Of a stretch of 64,000 nt of DNA, positions 37,491 to 49,359 are shown piece by piece. This DNA comes from Struthio camelus (lineage: Eukaryota; Chordata; Aves; Struthioniformes; Struthionidae). Every line of letters begins with the position of its first letter. The first letter of the stretch is position 1. The notes under the pieces are model-generated. The model was not told where the DNA came from. It worked only from the letters and a program-made list of their open reading frames with translations, and ran no database searches. The translations under genes were made by a program, and so were the position numbers. Location: positions 113,460,238-113,524,237 of the forward strand of contig NC_090944.1 of the NCBI RefSeq assembly GCF_040807025.1, written 5' to 3'.

Positions 37491-38649
37491 AAGTAACCAA
37501 CAGATGTCACCACAGCCTCTAACACACTGCTGGGCATAGTTTTAAAACGTCATGATTTTGCTGGAAAATGTTCCCAATACGTATTAGGTTTAACAAAACC
37601 AAAGAGCAGACTACAGACAAGGTTCAAAGAGTTTAACAGATAAATTCTTTTTAAATAACATACAGGAAGTGTGTGTCACAAACACTAGGCTCGGAAAATT
37701 AAATCCTGTTCTCAGATGAAGAAATAAGCATCATCCATACAGTTTAATTTCCTGGTCACTTTCTGTCAATTCTGTAAATACCTTGCAATAGATATATCTC
37801 CTGCACTCTGTCACGTCTAGGAAATGGACCAAGAATCAACACACAAATAACAATCAGAAGGAAAAAGAAAAACACGATTGATGCAAACCAAGTATGTTGG
37901 ATTGTGGTTTTTACAGGCAGCTTGCCAGCTTGCCATAAACTTCAATCATTATACTTAAACTCGTCCCCACAGGACATTTACAGCACATCTCATTTTAACT
38001 TTAACATTAGGCCCCCATTTAAAAGGATTTTTTAAAGACGAAAATAAAAATTTATAGTTCAGAGTCTTTAGGTCACAAAGATGTTTTCGTATACTCAAGG
38101 AGCTCCACCAGCAGCTGTCTTCCAGCAGGCCTCTTATGCAGCCCTCACAGGGGCTCCAAGTCAAAGAGTTCGCAAGAGTTCCCCATGGTGTAACAACACT
38201 GCAGGGAAAGACGGCAGATATGTGGGAAGTCCTTCATTTTAACTGCAAGACTAATGATCACTGTCAAAACATCTGTCTTGCAGTACATATCAGATTTAGT
38301 TTTGTTATTAACTCATGGTTTCAGGCAGAACTCAAATCTGCAAATAAACCTCGAAATTTTTAGTTGCCAAAACCAGCAACTTGCTATCTCATATGATCCA
38401 GGAGCTGTAACAGCGTAACATAGAAAACATACTCAGGATCGTATGGTCGAGTGAAAATACCTCGGGAATCCTCCTCCCACCCCAAGCAGCCCCTGCTCCA
38501 AGGCTGTTCGACAGCTGCTCTGTGCCCCCAGGAGAGGAGGACGGGGAAGATCTCTCCCTCCTCGCATCCTGCAGTTGAAAGAAGATTAAATTTGTCTCCA
38601 TATTCAGAAGGTTCTTTAATCGCCTTAGGAGACAGCTGTGAGCCTAGAG

Positions 38650-38745
38650 GGATTTTCAAAAGTCGGGTTTAGACACCTAATGCTTACTGGGCAAGTTTAA
38701 TCCCATCAGGTACCTATCTGAATCTACAGGTGTTTAGATTCTTTC
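38650..38745. repeat. Second copy of the gattttcaaaag repeat family
   Basis: gattttcaaaagtcgggttt, then agacacctaa and caggtacctatctgaat. It shares its first 12 bases with the copy at 19831 and carries the 'acacctaa' and 'gtacctat' blocks typical of such repeats in sauropsids. Confidence 0.45.
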
Positions 38746-39809
38746 ATAAGAAGAATGGGAGAATGGCTTTGGGGATCAGAGCCTTTCTCAGGACAGGCCA
38801 CATTTTCCAGTTAGGCACAATTAGTGAAGCATCAACTATTGCAATGAGGCAGCACCTCACCTCCTCTGCCACTGCTAAGTCACAAGTCTTCATAAACCCA
38901 GCACCTTTCAGGAACTAGGATGGAGGTGGCAGAAAACAGCAGGTAGACGACTCTCTCCTGCCCCTGCCTTGCATAGGTTCTAAAATCCAGCTCTTTCTAC
39001 AGGAAATATGTGGCATTTGTGGACACAAGCCAACCATTTTAGGAAAAAGTGGGTGACTGCTAATAACTTCTTCAATGATGCAAGACAAAGAAAACGCTTT
39101 AAGGAAAATCGGAACCTCAAGCTCAGGGTACTGCCTCCCTGAATCACGTCCCCTTGCAGTGACCAAAACATTGTTTCTCTCCTTGTCTGTGACAACAAAA
39201 TAATTTCGAGTTTTGCAGCTTGACAGGCAATAAGATCACGTGGTTCCAAGGCACACAATATCGGCACTAGGACAAGCAGGCACCTGACTAGATGGATGTC
39301 AGCTCCTGTATGATAAATCTTATCAAGCCTGATACAGTAACCTGTGTCAGTTACAATAAAAAACTCCGATACACTAGAGTTAGCATAATTACCTATCTTT
39401 TTTCTCATGCAATAGTTAGTATCCAAGTATCTGATGATTTTTGGTCTATATTTGCTTCCTACTTTTACTGTATACATTAACTACAGAATTAAAGAATTAA
39501 TTGAAGAAAGAGGAAAAGGACAAAGTAACTTCACAGTCCACATGTAGGATATGAGAGCTAATTTTCTAATTGATTCTTTCAGCTAGAGAAAAAAATGGAA
39601 AAATCTTTTAATATATGAGATGCCTTATTCTCTCATATTTTAGAAGATCATAAGTGAACTTTAAAATGAATGAGTTCTGAAGCTATTTTGGGTAGCAAAA
39701 CTTCCAACAAAACTTAGTAACTTAGGATTTGATCCAAAATTTATAAAGCAACAATAGTCAATTTTACATTGTGCTGTGGCACAAGCTTCAGTCTCTTAAA
39801 TAATATCTT

Positions 39810-39945
39810 TCCATTTTCATACCACCTTTTACATAGGAATCTTAAACAGATTCAACTTCATAACAGCTTCTGAGGCAAGAAAAACACTACACTTTTTGGT
39901 GCCTGGATGAGAAATGATCAGAGTAAGTAATCAGCCTAGTTTCCT
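39810..39945 (+). mobile_element. MIR-like SINE fossil
   Basis: ccattttcataccacctttt, then aggaatcttaaacagattca, then cataacagcttctgaggcaa, then ggatgagaaatgatcagagt and aagtaatcagcctagtttcc. The order matches MIR ('atctcaaagc.ctttac', 'acaac.c.tgaggta', 'gatgaggaaactgaggcacagag', 'aagtaacttgcccaaggt'). It is diverged. Confidence 0.45.
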
Positions 39946-40535
39946 CACTAGATGCCTGCAGCAGGGAGAAAAGCAAGGCTAATTTTCCCACCAATGTGAG
40001 ACATTCGTTGCAAGAATAAATATTCCAAGGATTCATATATGGTTGTAGAATAGTTATATACAGTACACTGAATTAATAATGCAGTAAATAAATGATTTTG
40101 ACTTACGTACTGCAACAATAATATCCTACATGGTCCCTACTTTCAGTTCACTGTGATCAATTGCTCTTAAGCAAAAAGGAAGATATACCAGAAAAGCAAT
40201 GATTCTACTACCACTTTAATGTATATCAGAGGAATTAATTTACTCTGGAGCATTAATTTGACCATGCCCTACTAGACTTAAGTGCAGATTAAAAGTTCCC
40301 TTCAGGTAAGTGCAAGTTGATTTCACTCTTACAATGGTGTGCAGATCCCATGAATTTGCATTACTCTAAAGAATCACATATTGCCAGGCAGTCTCAGGTA
40401 AGCTTCTCAGGTAGAAGGTACTGCATACATAAAGTGTGCAATTTGCATATCTTTCCATTGCTGGAGGAGGATACCTCAGTTTATGAATGCTGGGGGATTT
40501 CAGCAATTGCAAAATCAAAACCAGTTTGATTTAAA

Positions 40536-40605
40536 TGCCTAAACAGAGATTAAACAACTAGATTTTCAACAGAGTTGAATTCCCCCAACCTCCCCACAGC
40601 TCAGT
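40536..40605. repeat. Possible copy of the gattttcaa... repeat family
   Basis: aaatgcctaaacagagatta then gattttcaacagagttgaat and cccacagctc. It shares the gattttcaa and 'gcctaa' blocks with the copies at 19831 and 38650 but is shorter. Confidence 0.3.
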
Positions 40606-41696
40606 GCCTACGCACCAGTGCTGACCTCAAGTACCAGTTCTCAGCCTCAGCGAAACCCTACATAGATAGCCCTCGTCCACACACACGTGCACACGCATTC
40701 AGAAGCTAATTACACTGACACAAGGTTCAGGCTGGGCTGGAGTGTTAAGAAATCCTAGGCTTCGGCTGTCTGTGACACTCTCCTTTTATGCCATGGTCAT
40801 TATTTATACAGTTACAAGCTCTGCCCTCCAACTCAGGACTCCGCTATTACGAGCAGTGCTAAATTTATCGGTCGTTCTTTTTCCACAGCATTCGGCATGA
40901 CCCAGTCTCTCAAGCACTGGCATATGCAACATCCAAACCCTGCACAGCAGACAGAATTAATTTCCTCATAGGTTTTTCTCACTGCAGTAGCTTTATCCTT
41001 TCCAAAGATTAATGAATTCATCTTTGCAATGTCCTGTGACATCACTATCTCATTTACAAGCGACTGCTTGACTGCTCCTGGTACAGGTTCATGCTTAATA
41101 ATCAAGCCAGAATGTGTCTTTAATATCAGTGCATACAGCTGATCCTTTAACTTACAACATTAAGGATCAAAGCAGATTGTGACTTATATGCATACAATAA
41201 GGCTTCAGATAGTCTATAAACAGATGTATGGATTTTGTGGAGCCTGAAGGATGACTTTGTGGGATTTGCTGTCAGGAGCATTAAAAGTTGCATATTTTCA
41301 AATAGTCAGAAAAGGAGGGAAATAAGCTAGCCTCAGTGCAAGTGCATCTCTCTACCATGCCAAAAATAAAGCAGGATTTTTGATACATTTAAAGCATATT
41401 GCAATGCAATATTTAAACATACACCTTACCCCATACTCCTTTATGTTATGTATATGTGAGAATTTCGGGAGAACTCATAAAACTATACTATGGTTTATCT
41501 TCCTACAGGATGGTTGTTTGTCATTTTTTCTAGGCAACTCTTTAAGGAAGTGACAGATAGGAGGAAAAAACAGCAATCTGAAGTAAAGAATTTCCTTCTC
41601 TGACAATGAAAAGTGAACTTTCAAAAAATACAAAAATCCACAAGAAACAATGTCATATGTGCCCTACATTTTTGTAATGAGAACCACTGCTATGGG

Positions 41697-41713
41697 AAAA
41701 AAAAAAAAAAAAG
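41697..41713 (+). repeat. A17 homopolymer
   Basis: Seventeen consecutive A in the KCNH1 intron. No AATAAA or retroposon body is recognised just upstream. Confidence 0.85.
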
Positions 41714-44244
41714 TCTTCAAAGACCTCTGTATGCTAGGGCAGTAGAAATTTTCCTTGAGTCTAAGGGAAATTCAGACAGACAACAGCCATGATTCAAGAA
41801 AATTTATCTTCTGAAATGTCTGCCTTATCAATTTGACACATTTATATTGAATAACATGAAAGAACAAAAACTTAAGAGGCATGACTCAGCCATACAGTAG
41901 GCCAGGATTCATCTTTCCTTCCACTAAAACGAGCTTGAAGAACCTCTGGAATGCAGAAGCGTTCGGAAGCAAGCAACTTGAGGACCTTTATACTTTTCTC
42001 AAGATACACAATTGGGAATGATCGGACAGAATTAACGGGTGCTGTGCAAAAACCCTGCGGTCACAGTGATATGACTGTTGCTACATTGCTGTTATGCAGC
42101 CCATGTATATGGAAATATATATTTCATATTTATGTGCTTCAATATATTTACACTGCAAGCAACAAAGATTTCAGGCAATCAGAAACTGCTTCCTACACTG
42201 AAAAAAGAAATCGTGGCATTTGGATTCTATTTCAATACAGCTGACACCAAGAAAACAATTTTTTGTCATGCCAACTCTGTGCAAAGCCACGGTGACCCTG
42301 AAAAAAATAAATTGTCAACTTTCCAATAGATATCCACTACCAGTCTGCACAATAGAGACAAGATGCCTCATCTAATGGGGATTTCATTAAAAACAGACAA
42401 GAAGAAGCACTGAGCTCCAGTGAGGAGATGCTCCTACTGCTGACTAAGGTGTAACGGAAACATATCACGGACAGATAACTTTTGAGAAAAGACTCCCAGT
42501 TAAAAGTTTCATTTCCATCATGTATTCATGTGGAATAACTGTAGCTAGCTTGTTTCAGATAGTACAGAAGGCCAGGCTTTTGAGATTTGGCACACAGAAT
42601 CCAAAATGTTACAGACTTTCTTAGTCTCCAGACTTGTTTCAGAATCAGTTGCATTCATTTCTCCCTGTTTTCATTTATAAGAAAACATATCTGGAATGTC
42701 TCACTGCGGACGGCCACAGCATGATTGTAATGCTCCTGAAAGAAAATTTTAAGGTGGGTATTGAGCAGAAGCTAAGCTCCTCAACCCAGAATGAAATCGA
42801 ACATCCAACAAATGGCTGAAAGTGAGATACCTAATCTTCATCACAACAAGAAGGTAACATCTTTGTCTGGTGCACTGGAATTACATTTGCAGGAAATCTA
42901 TTTAATCCCTGAAAGACGGTTTTGCTTTGTTTTGGTGTTCAAGCTACAGCACTTACAGGCCTAAGTTCCCTGTAAGTCGACGGCACTTCTCTTGAGCGCT
43001 GCAGACTTTTATAGCTTGAGCTTTCGAGGGACAAAAGGCTTTGTGACAAATGAGAAGAAAGATCAAAAATTTCAAGCGTCTAACAGCATCTTACAGAGAT
43101 GTTCCAAAGCTGCCTGCATGCAGTCATTATTCTGCCTTTATTCCATGGCCAACATCACTTCCTCACTGTGCTACGGTGTTAAAGCCAATGGATGGATTGT
43201 GGACCTTTTCACATTCACGTTTTGCTAAGCCTGAATCTTCAATGTTCCAATTTTACTATCCTAGACAATAAAAAAGGCCTACTGAACAGCAGTGAACAAA
43301 TGCGTTATACAATGCCTATTAGATTAATCTTTGCTTCTCTCACCTGAGGTATGCTTTCAAGCCTGAATCTACCTTCAGGCCTGCAGTGCAAATCCTCTGC
43401 AAATTTAATGCATTCAGGTTAAATGCAATTGTGCAGCCTAAGTCTGTGTTTTCAGAGATTTAACTCTAAGAAGTGAGAAGTAATCAGGAACCCACTTAAC
43501 ACATTACCATTGTATCCTGGCTGTTAAATCCCATCAAAGGCAAGTGCATGCACGCACTTGCTGCTCAGGGCGTCCAGTTCCTGTTCCCATTCTAGAAGGA
43601 GCTCTTCTGGACTGGGCTGCTCCAAAGTGTAGATGTGTATGTTCAAAATCTGGCTTTTAATAGGCCATCAGTAATCTCTGCATACTGCTCTGTATGTCCC
43701 TTAGGATGAAGAACAGGCAACTTTCCAGATCACGTGTTTTTCACATTTATGTAGGAAAACACAATGAAGACATTAGGTTGACCTGAATTGGGAGTAAGCA
43801 GCAATTATATGGCACATTCTAAAGCCAACAGATATAAAAAAATGCAATTGCTGATCAGAAGGGAAAGATTTTAATACATTAATGCCAATGACAAATAACA
43901 AAACTTGTACTCACATGAGCTTTCCCACGTAAGAGTTACCTGGGAGTTTTAGTTATTTTTCTTTTTACAAACCAGTATCTATGCAAATCAGATTTGAATC
44001 TAAAATACAGTACTCAAGAAAGGTGTGTGGATTTACTATAAGCCTGTGGATTCAGAATCCAAAAATATTAAAATATCTTCTAGAAACACACACTTTTCCC
44101 TCTGCCATAGATAGTATCTTATTCTACTACTTTTCTGGTGATTCATGGGAGTACAATGCCAATTTTCTTCCATTCAACACTCCTGCACTAGAGCAAGTAA
44201 AAGTTATCGCTCAGGCTTAATAAACGGGGATATACAGGCCTTAT

Positions 44245-44267
44245 TGCTCATCCTTATGGGATGAGCA
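44245..44267. repeat. Perfect 9-bp inverted repeat
   Basis: tgctcatcc (44245-44253) and ggatgagca (44259-44267) are exact reverse complements around ttatg. Confidence 0.85.
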
Positions 44268-47200
44268 GAATTGGTATAACTTTTAAACTGGTTTTATAAC
44301 ATCGCATGCGATCGATCACAGCTGAACAGAAAGCTCTTTTTCAAAATGTAAGATAAGCTTCTGGCATGATTTGCTTTCAGTTTATTCATAAGGCACAGGC
44401 CATGCCATTGCAAAAAGCTGGCTGGGAGAGAGCAAAGCTAGGGGACACCTCAACTGAAACAACAAGCCTGTCCCTTGCATACATGACCCTCGCGATAAAA
44501 CACTGCATTCCCATCTGCATGATGCTGCACTATAGAAAGGTCAGGTATACTGTATTACCAACCTATAAATAATTCAGGGTTATAAAGCTTCTTATCTGAT
44601 GTTGAAAATGCAGAGGGCACACAAGAGTGCTCTTTGAATAAAGTCTGCATAAACCTTACAGATGTGGGTGTAATAGGCCTTTACCACAGCACTGCTAAAG
44701 GATGCATTATTCCCTTAGCCCACATCATACTCCCCTGGCAGGTCTTTGGGGTTGTCTGCACAAGTCCCTGGTGGACGTATGCTGCAAAGAAGTCCAGCTA
44801 CCACAGCTCCTGCTTCAGAGGCTGAGTGCACAGGCTATGTTGGGCTGAGAAGCTGCAGAGAGGTAATTTACGTGCCTATGGGCCCTTTCACATTGGATTT
44901 TGTACAAACACAAAATAATAGCTGGTGTTTTCCACAGTGAGCTTTAATCTAAACAGTCACGAGGGAAAGATATACTTTCTATCACACCAGTGCAAAAACA
45001 GGCATTTATCAGAAAGCAGGATAACACCGCCTCCATACTTCTATGCTCTAAACCCGCATATTGCCGCATCTGCAAACTTAAATGGGCAAAAATCAGTGAA
45101 TAAATTCTGCTGGCAGCTCTGCTGCCCCTATGTTACTGTGCCCATGTACTGCCATTCTCATGTAACACACAGTTTCCTTTCTCTATTTCTCGTAGTAGAG
45201 AAATTTTAAATAGTACTATCAGAATTTTATTTTCACAGCTATTCTATTTTAGCATATGACTTTTCAAATTGTTGAAGTAGACTAGACATTAAATACCAAG
45301 CTGCCATTTTAGAATCTCATCTTCCGACAATTATTAACAAGAATTCATTTTCTTTCTTCTTTTCCTTACTAGTGACTTAGAAAGTTCACCCTGCTTCTGT
45401 ATGAAACGAACAAGGAAGGAGATGGCTTTGAAAATGACTCGGCTTTATTAGCTATATCAAAGCTAAATGTTTTTCTTTCTAGATGACATTTTAAAATATT
45501 TGCTATAAAGCAAAACGATACCCTTAATCTATCTGAATCCTTTTTCCTCTTTATATATTTTCCCACTCTCTTTTTATGGATTAGAAAGACAAAAACGCAC
45601 TTCAAGAAGAAACATCTTTTTGATCTTAAAACATACAATCTGTCCATTGTCTCCTATCGAAAACAGAAACTACCTTGATTTTCCAGACTTTCCTTTCCTT
45701 TCTGCAATGAAAAATTGAAAATGACTTCAGTATGCTTAGAAGGCCTTAGACTAGAACAGCATGGTCCAAGCTGGCAACTCTGCAGGCCAAATTCATCCTT
45801 CAGGATTTTTCTACCTGCACAACTATCTTTTCTACAGAAGAGACTGGGAACAGCTGCAGGGGTATGTGAGCTCAGACTGATGAATGTCTCTGCAGGTGCC
45901 TGCGTGGGGCCCTGTATTTATAGCCCAAACTACAGTCCCATCTCCACTTTGGTGGCAGGCGTGGGATGGTGATGTACTGAACATGTGGCCCTGCACTTAG
46001 GAAGACTTATCAATAGGAATGGAGTTGGGGGCAGGGGGCAAAAGTCGGATCCACCTCTGACAGCTGGTGAAGCAATACAAATACCTTTATCCTTGCTGAT
46101 TTTTAAAATATCAGTCCAAAGCATGCAATGTACTATACAGGCATAGAAAAAGAAAAACTCTCGCTGTAAAGGGAGGAACTGCATCCTGTATTACATGGCT
46201 ACCATAAGACTACTCAGAGACTGCCTTGAATCACTTCCTCACAACTTCAGCCACACATATCTAGCAGCAAGCTACCTGCCTGACCGGGGTGAAATGCAAG
46301 GAAGCAAGTCCTCCGCCTCCTACTCCAATGAACCAGCCGTACAGCAGGTGGGAAAACACAAGTCAGGACAGGTAATAAACGCAGCCCTTCTCCTGGGGGC
46401 TGCAAATTACTATTTTCTTGGAAAAAGGGGGTGCTATTATACTTCTTGGGGCAACAAACCCTTCTTAAGGTGCCTTGAGGAGCAGCACAGCTATATGCTA
46501 CAATTTACAGAGTGATTATGAACTGTAACGGAAGGCCATGCTCTCCAAGTTAAATCACTCCTTGTACAGGAATGAACTTTGCCAAGAGACCTAGGGCACT
46601 CAATCAACTTCTCAGAGAGAAAGTACTGCAGAACTGCAGTAAGTGGCAGAGCAGCACCTCACATGGGAAGGGGACAAGGAGCAAAGAATAACAGCAAAAA
46701 TTGTCAGGACTTCCTGTTTTTAAGTATCTTTCTTTCTTTTCATTTGTTTACCTTGTGCCAAAATTCTTATTTCTGATATAAAAAAGGAAAGCAAGTCCCA
46801 AATGTATTATATAACTAGCCTAACAATATGGTCTTAAAACTTTAAAATTAGTGCTTAAAATGCTCTTTTCATTTGGATTTGGTGAGACAAATAATTAATA
46901 TTAATGCAGGCAGCACATTATCAATTTACATTCATTTTCCTTTTGCTTGTGGTTTAATTGCTGTAAATTCCCTGCTCACTCTTATTACTCACTGCTATTT
47001 TCCTGCTCCCGAGGTAGCTGCAGGAGAGAACTCTTGGCTGCTATCTGTCTGCAGCATGTAGCTGTCTCTCAAGTAGCTTTAGAGCATTAAGAGTCATGCT
47101 CTGATAAATCTACTCTGGTAGGAACAGGATTAGGCCTTATGTTACTTCAGCAGACCAGGATTAAGCTTTGAATCCTTGCATATGTTACACACATGCTTAC

Positions 47201-48974
47201 CAGCCAAACACCTTAGTGATTCAAGAGCCCTGTGGTACTTCGGCTTTGTGCTATTTGTTATAAAGGTTATTAGGTACTTCAGTCAATGTAAGTCTCCTGT
47301 CATACTAGTCATGGGCTGTGTTTGGCTGGACATAGGGTTCAATGAACAATGCCCAACGAGCCACTATATGGCAATACAGCACAGCAAAGGCGAGCATGGC
47401 TGCCCTGGAAGACACAGCAAGCAATGCTGGGCACAAAGCATCGCATCAACAGCCCACAGTGTCTCTGTGGCTGCTGCAACACACCAGAGACTAGCCGAAG
47501 TAAAGGTGGGTGCAACGCCCAGCAAGTAGCAAAAAAGGGTCGACCACTGAGGAAAGTTCAGGAGATGACAGAAGTGACAACAGACACAGGCTGGTTCAAA
47601 AAGTGTGTGGAAGCATCTGCTGCGCGAACGTCCCCTGCACCAAATGCCTACTCTGGCAAAGCTTTCTTAGCAACCAGGGACCCAGGAAAGGAGCCATGAA
47701 GGGACACATCTACATCCATCCTGTATCAAAAGCTTTGTGCGTGTGTATTCAAAACAGCTATCTGGGGAAAAGGGAAGCTTCCTTCGTGCAGCAGCCCTGA
47801 ACTGGTTTGGTGTTAGAGCACCAAACATCTCACTTATTCAGTGACCCAGCTCAAAAGGACATTGCCCCTTCCAAATAATACCAAAATGGTGAGAAATGAC
47901 CAGCGCAAATAGCATGTTCTCTGAAAGTCCACAGCATGGGACAAAATTTGCCTTGAAGACTTCCATTGCAGCTTCTTGTCACCATTTTCTGATGAGGACT
48001 GTGACTTCAGGTCACGGTCTGACCCAAATGGGGCAGAATTGCAATTGCAAATGTAAGTAACAAGTAGCTGGTCAGAGCTAAGGACCTCTCTAACTCTACA
48101 AAGAACAGAGATATACAGATATAAATGACTATAGCAGTATTTAAGAAGAAAACCCTACACCATGCAAAATACACAGATACGGAACTACGTGATGGACACA
48201 TCTGCTGGTTGGATTTCAAAGTGAAGCCAATCTTCTGACGTTCTAAAGAACTTCAAAAGGCAAAAGTGAGTCCTCTGTCATCTCTCATCAACTACAGCTG
48301 CAACCTTGGAATGAGTGATAACGTCAACGAATGGAAAATCTATCCTGATCAATGATATGCATAAAAGAAACTGCATTACAGCAGTTAACTGCCTAGCTGA
48401 GTGAACAGTCCATTCAAAAGTCTGAGAATCCCATTCTTTGTCAAACAAACATGCAAGAACACTGCAAGACACTGGAGAGAGACTTCCCTTGGCCTAAAAT
48501 GCATGGCTAAGCTACCCAGGTAATCTTTATGTAGTGACTTGTGACACTGAAGATACCAGACAAGTCAAACACTACAGTACGTGGAATCCACCACTTCTTT
48601 ATTGTAAAGAGAATTTTTATTAATATATTGTCTAAAGGTTACGTGCTTTATTATATACCTCTAGATGGAAGTAGTCATTGTAAACCACTATTTAACATTT
48701 TGCTTAAATCTATTTTGGTCTTAAAACCCTCATTAACAGATAAATAACCCTCATTAAGAGATAAATGTGAATGCTCTTACGTGGCACACCCTGTGAACAT
48801 GACTGGCTTTGAGGCTTTGCATGCGCAAGGCCTGGCACGTTCTCTCCCAAAGGCAGTGTCTGCTCTTTGTTTTCTCTATTAAGATTTAAAGCACCATGCA
48901 GCTAAACCATGTGTAAGCAACAAGGGCCTGAAGATCCACTTGAGCAGACACTTTCCATATTAAATGAATTATTT

Positions 48975-48989
48975 AAAAAAAAAAAAAAA
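48975..48989 (+). repeat. A15 homopolymer
   Basis: Fifteen consecutive A in the KCNH1 intron. Confidence 0.85.
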
Positions 48990-49307
48990 TCAGAAAGGGG
49001 CAGTTTTGGAGAAGCAGAAAATGAATCTTTATCCAAGCTTCCCCTCCCACCCCAAAAGCTAAGCCTGGCTTTACTTTCAGACATGTTTAGCTTCTTTGTA
49101 ACCCAACCATCGCTGTTGCAGCCAGGCTGACTGAAAGGTGTCACCCACAGAAATCCCTTCTCCAGCATCTGCTCCAAGAGGAGCAGAACTGCTGCAGGAG
49201 GAGGACCACAACTGAAGCTGAGCATCGACTGCACTGAGCAGGTTTCCCCTAAGACACCAGCAGCCACTCCTTCCTCAGCTCAGTGGCAAGGTTTTCGAGT
49301 ATGAAAA

Positions 49308-49359
49308 GGTCCTTGTAAGGACCTTGTAAGGACCAATGTACGCAATGTGTACATTGCGT
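49308..49359. repeat. Cluster: 13-bp overlapping direct repeat and two adjacent palindromes
   Basis: ccttgtaaggacc occurs at 49311-49323 and again at 49322-49334 (period 11). The first copy lies in a hairpin, ggtccttgtaaggacc (49308-49323), with 7-bp arms. Immediately after, acgcaatgt (49340-49348) and acattgcgt (49351-49359) form a perfect 9-bp inverted repeat with a 2-base spacer. Confidence 0.9.

Noticed and set aside
38980..39477. 165-codon open frame on the - strand in the KCNH1 intron
   Set aside because: Considered as a hidden KCNH1 exon or retroelement piece. It has no channel or RT motifs and does not resemble the cyclic-nucleotide-binding homology domain.
40833..41105. 90-codon - strand frame with protein-like composition
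   Set aside because: It reads smoothly but matches no KCNH1 exon or retroviral motif I know, and no good splice sites bracket it.
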